Part shown: one piece after another, positions 7,836-13,131 of the stretch | Numbering within the stretch: position 1 is the stretch's first letter | Layout of the letters: the number at the start of each line of letters is the position of its first letter | Source of the DNA: Dehalococcoidales bacterium | GTDB lineage: Bacteria; Chloroflexota; Dehalococcoidia; Dehalococcoidales; UBA5627 | Direction: 5' to 3' | Length of the DNA stretch: 13,131 nt | NCBI GenBank assembly: GCA_012719115.1 | Contig: JAAYAZ010000121.1 | Location: forward strand, 1 to 13,131 | The notes under the pieces: generated by a model | The model's input: only the letters and a program-made list of their open reading frames with translations | Told to the model about the DNA's origin: nothing | The model's database searches: none | Position numbers and translations under genes: made by a program

Positions 7836-8561
7836 ATGGTAAAAAAGAAAGAGAGCCGCGGTCATTGGCTTTTGAGAAACCTGAGAAACAATTTTTTGGC
7901 CGGTTTTCTGGTTGTTATACCGCTTGCTGTTGCTATATATGTAATTATATGGCTTTTTATCAAAGTTGACGATATCCTGCAGCCGGTAATAACAGATATC
8001 ATAACCTATTTTAACCCAAACTATAATGAAATCACTGGGCTTGGATTTATTGCCGCAATACTTATTATTTATATTGCAGGGGTTATAACCAGTAATTATT
8101 TGGGCAAAAAAATGGTTAATTTTTCCGAGAACCTGATTAACCGCGTTCCCATTTTTAAACAATTATATAACGGCGTTAAGCAGGTAATAGAAGGTCTTTC
8201 AGGCGCCGGTATCAATAAAGCGGCATTTCGGGAAGTGGTCTTCGTTGAATTCCCAAGAAAGGGAATGTTTGCACCTGCTTTTATAACCAATGAATTCAAA
8301 GGGGCATCCGGCGAGACACTCTATGGTGTTTATATTCCGACCTCCCCCATCCCCACATCCGGATATTTTGAGATAGTAGACGGGAACGACATAATTCATA
8401 CCGACCTTAAAATTGACGAATGCATAAAAATGGTGGTGTCCGGCGGTATGATTATTCCGGATTCCATTCTGTGTGGAAAAACGCTGCTAAAAGCACCCGA
8501 TGCTATTGCCAAGGCAATAGATTCAGCCCCAAAGCCAAAAGATGATACCCATAATCAATAG
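7836..8561 (+). CDS. DUF502 family membrane protein
   Basis: This 241-residue protein belongs to the DUF502 (PF04367) family, whose plant relatives are the LIKE-COV proteins; the biochemical role is unknown. Two membrane segments are visible at about residues 20-43 and 68-88, after a basic N-terminus that suggests a cytoplasmic start. Conserved family stretches are INRVPIFKQLYNGVKQ (101-116), VYIPTSPIPTSGYFEIV (165-181) and DECIKMVVSGG (194-204). The soluble part after residue 90 is predicted to form a small beta-rich domain. The ATG has AGGAAG about 9 bases upstream. It sits 18 bases after the comM-like gene. Its last 39 bases overlap the convergent small membrane protein gene, and no terminator is evident between them. 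Confidence 0.88.
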   Translation: MVKKKESRGHWLLRNLRNNFLAGFLVVIPLAVAIYVIIWLFIKVDDILQPVITDIITYFNPNYNEITGLGFIAAILIIYIAGVITSNYLGKKMVNFSENLINRVPIFKQLYNGVKQVIEGLSGAGINKAAFREVVFVEFPRKGMFAPAFITNEFKGASGETLYGVYIPTSPIPTSGYFEIVDGNDIIHTDLKIDECIKMVVSGGMIIPDSILCGKTLLKAPDAIAKAIDSAPKPKDDTHNQ

Positions 8562-8780
8562 AACTAACCCGATTATAACTGCGGTTATACCACCTACTTT
8601 AAATCCCCATGCCTGTATTCGGTCTGACCTGTGTTCCAGGTACTTACGCACATCAGCTTTATTAGATATAGCGCTGCAATAATCCTTTTCTTCTTTTATA
8701 CCGATAACAATAACAATAATTCCGACAATCAGAAAAACAGCACCGATAATCATCAAGGGAACATATTCAGTTGAGAACAT
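8523..8780 (-). CDS. Small two-helix membrane protein, function unknown
   Basis: I do not recognise a family. The 85-residue protein has two strongly hydrophobic segments (about 8-28 and 59-84) joined by a charged loop of about 30 residues (EEKDYCSAISNKADVRKYLEHRSDR), so it should be an inner-membrane helical hairpin. Evidence that it is real: an ATG with GGAGGG 8 bases upstream and a near-consensus promoter about 30-60 bases upstream. Its hydrophobic pattern is also unlike a random shadow frame. The 3' end overlaps the convergent DUF502 gene by 39 bases. It lies downstream of the rplL terminator on the same strand but is transcribed from its own promoter. Confidence 0.75.
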   Translation of the reverse strand: MFSTEYVPLMIIGAVFLIVGIIVIVIGIKEEKDYCSAISNKADVRKYLEHRSDRIQAWGFKVGGITAVIIGLVLLIMGIIFWLWG

Positions 8781-8818
8781 CTGCCAGTCCCTCCGGATTA
8801 AACTCTATACGTTCACGA

Positions 8819-8847
8819 ATTATACAATCTTTAAGTATGTGTTTCAA
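8819..8847 (-). promoter_or_regulatory. Promoter for the small membrane protein gene
   Basis: Minus strand: TTGAAA (8842-8847), a 17-base spacer and a perfect TATAAT (8819-8824). Transcription would start near 8812, about 30 bases before the ATG at 8780. It begins just past the rplL terminator, so the gene is insulated from the ribosomal operon. Confidence 0.7.
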
Positions 8848-8854
8848 GAAAATC

Positions 8855-8898
8855 GACAAAAAACAAACGACCGCCGGACAACACGCATCCGGGCGGTC
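8855..8898 (-). terminator. Intrinsic terminator of the ribosomal protein operon
   Basis: Minus strand: GACCGCC (8892-8898) pairs with GGCGGTC (8869-8875), with GG/CC pairs continuing past a bulged C and a loop of about 11 bases. TTTGTTTTTTG follows one base after the stem. It lies 40 bases after the rplL stop codon. Confidence 0.85.
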
Positions 8899-8937
8899 AT
8901 TGCATAATTCTATTCTTTTATTAGTTACCGACTGATA

Positions 8938-9324
8938 TTAGCTTACTTCGACGGTAGCGCCGACTTCTTCCAGTTTGGCTTTGGCTGAAGCAGCTTCTTC
9001 CTTGCTGACAGCTTCCTTAACCAGCTTGGGAGCACCCTCTACCAGGTCTTTTGATTCCTTCAGGCCTAACTGGGTCAATTCACGGACAACTCTGATAACA
9101 TTGATTTTATTGGCGCCGACTTCTTTGAGAGTCACGTTGAACTCTGTCTTCTCTTCTTCCGGTTTGGCACTGCCGGCATCAGCCGGGGCAGCGGCAACTG
9201 CAGCCATCATAGGAGCAGCGGCACTAACACCGAATTCTTCCTCAAGAGCCTTAACCAGTTTTGATAATTCAAGAACTGTCATCTCTTTTACAATATCGAT
9301 TACCTGCTGAGTTTTATCTTCCAT
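8938..9324 (-). CDS. rplL: 50S ribosomal protein L7/L12
   Basis: L7/L12 forms the mobile multicopy stalk of the 50S subunit, anchored through L10, and recruits the translational GTPases. The 128-residue protein shows the N-terminal dimerisation and L10-binding helices (1-33), the Ala/Pro-rich hinge (about 34-58, [13 protein letters not shown]) and the factor-binding C-terminal domain with [20 protein letters not shown] (73-92). It ends VEVS rather than the common VEVK, a minor difference. The ATG is preceded by AAGGAAGG. It is 46 bases after rplJ in the same transcript and is followed by a strong terminator. Confidence 0.98.
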   Translation of the reverse strand: MEDKTQQVIDIVKEMTVLELSKLVKALEEEFGVSAAAPMMAAVAAAPADAGSAKPEEEKTEFNVTLKEVGANKINVIRVVRELTQLGLKESKDLVEGAPKLVKEAVSKEEAASAKAKLEEVGATVEVS

Positions 9325-9370
9325 TTTACTTTTCCTTCCTTTTTTACCAGACTTTATATTTTAATAATTG

Positions 9371-9892
9371 TTAACCTTCTAATTTATCAGCCCTGGCTTG
9401 CAGGACAGTAACCAGCCCACGTATTGGGGCGGCGCACACATTGGCAAATCCGGATATCGGACCCTGCATAGCTCCCACTACCTGTGCCAGGAGAATATCC
9501 TTTGGCGGTATCTTGGCTAAAGTCTTTACATCTTCATCTGTCAATAACTGGTCGCCGATGAATCCGCCTTTAATTTTTAACGGGCTGTCTGAAGCATCCG
9601 CAAACTGAATTAACAGTTTAGCCGGTTCCACTTCATCATCGTAGCCAAAAGCCACAGCCATCGGTCCGGTGAGCTTTTCTTTCAAAAAGCCTTTGTTTGA
9701 ATTGTCCGCAGCGAATCTGGCCAGTGTATTTTTAACTACAATGTAGTCGATGTTGGCTTCCCCCAACTTGCGTCTTAACAGAGTAAGGTCGGCATTTTTC
9801 ATTCCCAGATATTCAGTCATAATGCCGACTTTACATCTGGTCATGGCATCCTGAATACCCTCAACGAGCTTTGCTTTTTCTGCTCTTTTCAC
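9371..9892 (-). CDS. rplJ: 50S ribosomal protein L10
   Basis: L10 anchors L12 dimers to the 50S stalk base and, as the L10(L12)n complex, represses its own mRNA. I chose the GTG at 9892 (173 residues, MKRAEKAKLVEGIQDAM). AGGAGG lies exactly 8 bases upstream, and L10 proteins normally begin at this lysine/arginine-rich helix and number about 165-177 residues. The frame stays open upstream to an ATG at 9976, but the extra 28 codons run through the leader terminator and do not look like L10. Conserved segments include MTEYLGMKNADLTLLRRKL and YIVVKNTLARFA in the rRNA-binding domain. The C-terminal helix that binds L12 follows residue 130. Confidence 0.95.
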   Translation of the reverse strand: MKRAEKAKLVEGIQDAMTRCKVGIMTEYLGMKNADLTLLRRKLGEANIDYIVVKNTLARFAADNSNKGFLKEKLTGPMAVAFGYDDEVEPAKLLIQFADASDSPLKIKGGFIGDQLLTDEDVKTLAKIPPKDILLAQVVGAMQGPISGFANVCAAPIRGLVTVLQARADKLEG

Positions 9893-9912
9893 CCTTTTCA
9901 CCTCCTGTTCAT

Positions 9913-9951
9913 CTAAATAAAAAAGTCCCTGCACCTGCGCGGCAAGGACTT
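9913..9951 (-). terminator. Attenuator terminator in the rplJ leader
   Basis: Minus strand: AAGTCCTTGC (9942-9951) pairs with GCAGGGACTT (9923-9932) as a 10-bp stem containing one G-U, with a 9-base loop. A run of U (TTTTTTATTT) begins within the stem's last bases. It sits between the L10-binding leader and the rplJ Shine-Dalgarno, the arrangement known for L10 leaders that act by premature termination. Confidence 0.85.
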
Positions 9952-10043
9952 GAATAAAAACAAATAGTTCTATCATGCCCTCAATCCTCGGCAGGTATCT
10001 TTAAGCCTTTATAAGGCACCCGCTGTCTCCGGATGAGACTGGC
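9952..10043 (-). promoter_or_regulatory. L10 leader: autoregulatory L10(L12)4 binding site
   Basis: The RNA carries the hallmarks of the conserved L10 leader. There is a GTCTC/GAGAC hairpin (10025-10039), then GCGGGT paired with ACCTGC around an inner GCCTT-ATA-AAGGC hairpin and the unpaired TTAAAGAT stretch. The signature CCTGCCGAGG closes it (9986-9995). In other bacteria L10(L12) complexes bind this kink-turn-type element. Together with the terminator at 9913-9951 it forms a complete regulatory leader for rplJL. Assignment rests on pattern recognition; a covariance-model search would settle it. Confidence 0.8.
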
Positions 10044-10049
10044 GTAATA

Positions 10050-10077
10050 ATTATAATACTGTTAATAATACTGCTAA
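10050..10077 (-). promoter_or_regulatory. Possible internal promoter for rplJL
   Basis: Minus strand: perfect TATAAT (10050-10055) with a weak -35 TTAGCA (10072-10077) 16 bases upstream, overlapping the rplA stop codon. The start would be near 10043, at the head of the L10 leader. Two direct copies of CAGTATTAT, 12 bases apart (10065-10073 and 10053-10061 in the reading direction), overlap it. Confidence 0.45.
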
Positions 10078-10781
10078 GCAGTAGTCATAATTGCTTTAAG
10101 GTCTAACTTAATACCGGGCCCCATTGTAGAAGAAATATAGGCGCTCTTTATATACTGACCTTTGGCACCGACCGGTTTTGCCTTGATAATCGCTTCAATA
10201 ACCGCAATCATATTTTCGCTCAATTTTTCGGCATCAAAACTCATCTTTCCCAACGGAAGATGGATAATGGCATTACGGTCGAGCTTGAATTCGACACGCC
10301 CCTTGCGGGCATCTTCGATTACTCTTGGAAGGTCTTCGGCGACAACTACGGTACCGGCTTTGGGATTGGGCATCAAGCCCTTTCTACCCAGAATCTTACC
10401 GAGTTTGCCGACCTTTCCCATCATTTCCGGTGTTGCAATAGCGGCATCAAAATCAAGCCACCCGCCCTCTATCTGTTTTACGATATCTTCGCTGCCGACG
10501 TAATCGGCTCCGGCTGTGGTAGCTATTTTTTCAGCTTCACCCTGCGCAAACACCAGTATGCGAATCTTTTTACCCAAACCGTGCGGTAAAAGGGCAACAC
10601 CCCTGACCTGCTGTGTCGCATTTCGGGGGTCGACACCCATCTTTAAATGCAGTTCGAGCGTTTCATCGAATTTAGCTGTAGCTGTTTTCTTTGCCAGCTC
10701 GACAGCTTCCTCCGGCGTATACGCCCTGTCTTTTTCTACTAACTCTGCTGCTTCTTTGTATTTTTTCCCTCTATCTGCCAT
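10074..10781 (-). CDS. rplA: 50S ribosomal protein L1
   Basis: L1 binds 23S rRNA at the mobile E-site stalk and in many bacteria represses its own operon by binding the rplK leader. The 235-residue length matches the family. Typical segments are [35 protein letters not shown] and the C-terminal signature [21 protein letters not shown]. The ATG is one base after the rplK stop, with only a weak purine-rich stretch in front, so translation is probably coupled to rplK. Confidence 0.98.
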   Translation of the reverse strand: MADRGKKYKEAAELVEKDRAYTPEEAVELAKKTATAKFDETLELHLKMGVDPRNATQQVRGVALLPHGLGKKIRILVFAQGEAEKIATTAGADYVGSEDIVKQIEGGWLDFDAAIATPEMMGKVGKLGKILGRKGLMPNPKAGTVVVAEDLPRVIEDARKGRVEFKLDRNAIIHLPLGKMSFDAEKLSENMIAVIEAIIKAKPVGAKGQYIKSAYISSTMGPGIKLDLKAIMTTA

Positions 10782-10782
10782 C

Positions 10783-11205
10783 TTACTCTATTCCAATCCC
10801 CATACTTCTTGCGGTACCTAAAACCGTCTGCTCGGCACCTTCGATATCAATCGAATTTAAATCCTTGGCTTTAATCTGGGCAATCTCTCTCAACTTTTCC
10901 TTGGATAACACCATATTCGGAGCATGCCCGGTAGTTCCGGCACCCTTGGGTACACCCAACGCTTTCTTTAGCAAATCGGATGTCGGCGGGGTCTTTGTTA
11001 TAAATTTGTACGTTCTATCAACAAATATGGTTATTTCAACAGGAATAATGGAGCCGGCGTATTTGGAAGTACGCTCGTTATATTCCTTGCAAAAGCCCAT
11101 TATATTGACACCGTGTTGGCCCAATGCCGGACCAACCGGGGGCGCAGGATTGGCCTGACCGGCCGCAATCTGCAATTTTACTATTGCTTTAACTTTTTTT
11201 GCCAC
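10783..11205 (-). CDS. rplK: 50S ribosomal protein L11
   Basis: L11 binds the GTPase-associated region of 23S rRNA and is the target domain for thiopeptides and the stringent response in other bacteria. The 140-residue protein has the N-terminal [21 protein letters not shown] signature (residues 15-35) and ends with the C-terminal motif GTARSMGI. The start is GTG with GGAGG 8 bases upstream. It lies 32 bases after nusG with no terminator between, in the conserved secE-nusG-rplK-rplA order. Confidence 0.98.
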   Translation of the reverse strand: MAKKVKAIVKLQIAAGQANPAPPVGPALGQHGVNIMGFCKEYNERTSKYAGSIIPVEITIFVDRTYKFITKTPPTSDLLKKALGVPKGAGTTGHAPNMVLSKEKLREIAQIKAKDLNSIDIEGAEQTVLGTARSMGIGIE

Positions 11206-11237
11206 TTATATTTCCTCCAGGAATCTTCACAACCCCT

Positions 11238-11816
11238 TTAAAGCTTTTCTACTTGTAGAAAATCCAATTTTACGGGAGTTTCACGTCCGAACAAGGAAAG
11301 CAATACCTTTACCTTGCCTTTTTCAAGGTCTATTTCATCGACCGTTCCGATAAAATCAATGAATGGACCATCTATGACCTTAACACTCTGCCCCGGTTTA
11401 AAACCCACTTTAACCTTGGGCAATTCAGCTTCCATTTGCTTCATAATCTGCTTTACCTCGTTGTCCTGAAGCGGAACCGGTTTATTACCGCCGCTTACGA
11501 ACCCGGTTACTCCGGGGGTATTTCTGACGATACTCCAGCTGAAGTCGTTCATTTTCATCTGAACAAGAATGTATCCAGGTAATATCTTGCGGGTAATAGT
11601 GCGCCTCTGTCCGTTTTTTACCTCTACTTCTTCTTCGGTGGGAATAACAACCCTGAATATATCCTGATTGGCATCCATTGAACCGATGCGCTGGTCAAGA
11701 TTCTTCTTTACCCGCTCCTCATAGCCGGAATAAGTATGGACAGCATACCACTTCTCTTGATCCACAGCTACCTGCTCCCCTACCTGGCTTATATTATCTA
11801 TCTCTAACTCCTGCAT
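11238..11816 (-). CDS. nusG: Transcription elongation factor NusG
   Basis: NusG binds RNA polymerase and, through its KOW domain, Rho or the ribosome. The 192-residue protein has the NGN domain beginning KWYAVHTYSGYEERVKKNL (22-40), with ILPGYILVQM (78-87) and NTPGVTGFV (99-107). The KOW motif region is at about 139-170 (KPGQSVKVIDGPFIDFIGTV). The N-terminus carries about 20 residues before the NGN domain, longer than in E. coli. The ATG at 11816 has no clear Shine-Dalgarno; an in-frame GTG at codon 18 has GGGGAG 9 bases upstream, so the extension may not be translated. It follows secE by 12 bases. Confidence 0.96.
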   Translation of the reverse strand: MQELEIDNISQVGEQVAVDQEKWYAVHTYSGYEERVKKNLDQRIGSMDANQDIFRVVIPTEEEVEVKNGQRRTITRKILPGYILVQMKMNDFSWSIVRNTPGVTGFVSGGNKPVPLQDNEVKQIMKQMEAELPKVKVGFKPGQSVKVIDGPFIDFIGTVDEIDLEKGKVKVLLSLFGRETPVKLDFLQVEKL

Positions 11817-11828
11817 TATAATGAATAA

Positions 11829-12047
11829 CTAACTACCGGTAAATATTTTTTCGATAAGAAAACTGAATATCCAATCTATCCCGCCAAGTATAAGACCAAC
11901 GATAACAGCAACAAGCAATACCAAACCGGTAAGGTAAATGGCTTCCTTTCTGGAAAGCCACGTTACCTTCTTCAGTTCGGCTATAACGTTACCGAAAAGC
12001 TTAAACCCTCGCCCTTTTTTTTCAGCGGGCTGCGTTGTCTGAGCCAT
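11829..12047 (-). CDS. secE: Preprotein translocase subunit SecE
   Basis: SecE is the essential clamp subunit of the SecYEG channel. This is the short, single-helix form (72 residues). An amphipathic segment AELKKVTWLSRKEA (23-36) carries the family's conserved KKVTWPS-like stretch, here with Leu for Pro (KKVTWLS, 26-32). One membrane helix follows (about 39-62). The start ATG has AAGGAGG 8 bases upstream. It lies between rpmG and nusG as in most bacteria. No tRNA-Trp gene is found here, unlike some genomes. Confidence 0.96.
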   Translation of the reverse strand: MAQTTQPAEKKGRGFKLFGNVIAELKKVTWLSRKEAIYLTGLVLLVAVIVGLILGGIDWIFSFLIEKIFTGS

Positions 12048-12074
12048 AATTCATACCTCCTTTTAAGGAAAGTA

Positions 12075-12245
12075 TTACTTTACCTCCCTGTGGAGCTGGC
12101 TGGTACGACAACGCGGACAATACTTCTTTAGCTCTAACCTCTGAGGGTCGTTTCTCTTATTTTTCTCAGTCGTATAAGTTCTCTCCTTGCATTCCGTGCA
12201 TGCAAGGTGAATCACATTACGAGCATCCGTCTTTTTCTTAGCCAT
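12075..12245 (-). CDS. rpmG: 50S ribosomal protein L33
   Basis: L33 is a small 50S protein near the E site. Translation of the minus strand gives 56 residues with two zinc-ribbon pairs, CTEC (16-19) and CPRC (43-46), so this is the zinc-binding form of L33. Further family residues are [17 protein letters not shown] and [11 protein letters not shown]. The ATG is one base after the tuf stop with no clear Shine-Dalgarno, implying coupling to tuf. secE follows after 27 bases. Confidence 0.96.
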   Translation of the reverse strand: MAKKKTDARNVIHLACTECKERTYTTEKNKRNDPQRLELKKYCPRCRTSQLHREVK

Positions 12246-12246
12246 A

Positions 12247-13131
12247 TTATTCTATGATATTGGTAATAGTTCCGGCGCCTACTGTCCTGCCCCCTTCTCT
12301 GATTGCAAAACTTAAACCTTTTTCAAGGGCTACCGGATAAATAAGTTTTATTTTCATTTTGGTATTATCACCGGGCATAACCATTTCAACACCGGGCTCT
12401 AGTTCGATAGAACCGGTAATATCAGTGGTTCTGATATAGAACTGCGGTTTGTAGCCGTTAAAGAACGGTGTATGTCTGCCGCCTTCTTCTTTCGAAAGTA
12501 CATAAACCTCAGCATCGGCATAAGTATGAGGCTTAATGCTTCCGGGGGCAGCCAGAACCTGGCCGCGCTCAATATCTTCACGCTCGACACCTCTTAACAG
12601 AACACCGACAGCGTCGCCGGGTTCGCTTATGTCAAGGAATTTATGGAACATTTCAAGGCTGGTTGCAACAACCTTCTTCGGTTCGTGATGAAGACCGACA
12701 ATTTCAACCTCATCGCCGGGCCTAACAACGCCCCTCTCCACCCTACCGGTGGCAACAGTACCGCGGCCCTTAATGCTAAATACATCTTCAACCGACATTA
12801 AGAAAGGTTTATCCTTGGGCCGTTCCGGAATGGGGATGTACGAATCAACTTGAGCCATCAGTTTTAATACAGCTCCGCACCACTGGCAATCTTCCTTGCC
12901 GCAACCACATTCCAAAGCCTTAAGAGCGCTGACATGAACAATAGGAACATCGTCACCATCATAGTGATTCTTGGTAAGCAGTTCCCTGACTTCCATCTCA
13001 ACAAGCTCCAACAGCTCCGGGTCTTCCATCATATCTACTTTATTAAGAGCAACTACCATTTTCGGCACTTCAACCTGATGGGCAAGTAAAACATGCTCTC
13101 TTGTCTGAGGCATAGGGCCATCGGGGGCACT
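12247..13131 (-). CDS. tuf: Elongation factor Tu (5' end outside the window)
   Basis: EF-Tu delivers aminoacyl-tRNA to the ribosome as a GTP complex. The 294 visible residues begin at [13 protein letters not shown], so about 106 N-terminal residues, including the P-loop and switch regions, lie to the right. Seen here: the guanine-specificity motif NKVD, domain 2 ([25 protein letters not shown]) and domain 3 ([33 protein letters not shown]). The segment after SALKALE is unusual, reading [12 protein letters not shown] where most EF-Tu proteins have a short acidic stretch. The ATG at 13113 is internal and is not the start. It heads the visible part of the ribosomal protein cluster. Confidence 0.98.
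   Translation of the reverse strand, partial: SAPDGPMPQTREHVLLAHQVEVPKMVVALNKVDMMEDPELLELVEMEVRELLTKNHYDGDDVPIVHVSALKALECGCGKEDCQWCGAVLKLMAQVDSYIPIPERPKDKPFLMSVEDVFSIKGRGTVATGRVERGVVRPGDEVEIVGLHHEPKKVVATSLEMFHKFLDISEPGDAVGVLLRGVEREDIERGQVLAAPGSIKPHTYADAEVYVLSKEEGGRHTPFFNGYKPQFYIRTTDITGSIELEPGVEMVMPGDNTKMKIKLIYPVALEKGLSFAIREGGRTVGAGTITNIIE

Noticed and set aside
8562..8600. TATAAC-TGCG-GTTATA hairpin as a terminator for the DUF502 gene
   Set aside because: The stem is AT-rich and short, has no U-tract after it, and lies inside the convergent small gene.
9893..9976. 28-codon N-terminal extension of L10 from ATG 9976
   Set aside because: The stretch encodes the attenuator hairpin and the end of the L10 leader. 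The GTG at 9892 has an ideal AGGAGG and matches the family N-terminus. GAGG before ATG 9976 is part of the conserved leader RNA motif.
12399..12590. 63-residue open frame on the minus strand inside tuf
   Set aside because: An alternative frame within the conserved EF-Tu domain 2/3 coding region.
1..13131. Novel defence, mobile or secondary-metabolite system; CRISPR; tRNA or rRNA genes
   Set aside because: Nearly all of the sequence is accounted for by conserved core genes. No transposase, integrase, long direct repeats, spacer arrays or cloverleaf-forming sequences were seen.

Overview
This window is a conserved housekeeping region: transcription and translation genes on the minus strand, with a short plus-strand pair between them. 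It fits an anaerobic Chloroflexota of the Dehalococcoidia type (Dehalococcoides or Dehalogenimonas relatives). That is inference from the moderate GC content, the very short IF-2, the actinobacterial-like inositol-3-phosphate synthase, the Cys-rich segment in EF-Tu, and the overall protein character. Nothing in the window fixes the genus.

Right block (8938-13131, read right to left): tuf (5' end outside the window), rpmG, secE, nusG, rplK, rplA, rplJ, rplL. This is the classical tuf/sec-nusG/L11-L1-L10-L12 cluster. rplJ is preceded by its own probable promoter, a canonical L10(L12)4-binding leader and an intrinsic terminator, so rplJL output is probably set by attenuation. A strong terminator ends the block after rplL. 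Just beyond it, a good promoter drives a small two-helix membrane protein gene (8523-8780) whose 3' end overlaps the convergent DUF502 gene.

Centre (6291-8561, plus strand): a ComM/YifB-type AAA+ ATPase and a DUF502 membrane protein, 18 bases apart. The 5968-6290 region between the diverging comM-like and nusA genes holds promoter candidates for both directions, an imperfect inverted repeat, and a clear intrinsic terminator inside the nusA leader.

Left block (1226-5967, minus strand): nusA, ylxR (rnpM), infB, rbfA and truB, packed with overlaps or about 10-base gaps. This is the nusA-infB operon, covering transcription elongation and termination, IF-2, 30S maturation and tRNA Psi55, but without rimP at its head. 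Downstream, on the same strand and behind its own good promoter and a 175-base leader, lies a 3'-truncated inositol-3-phosphate synthase gene.

I found no mobile element, CRISPR array, tRNA or rRNA, and no sign of an unknown multi-gene system. The points worth a second look are regulatory (leader terminators before nusA and rplJ, the ino1 leader), plus the Cys cluster in EF-Tu and the small membrane protein. Several genes use GTG or TTG starts (ino1, truB, infB, rplJ, rplK).
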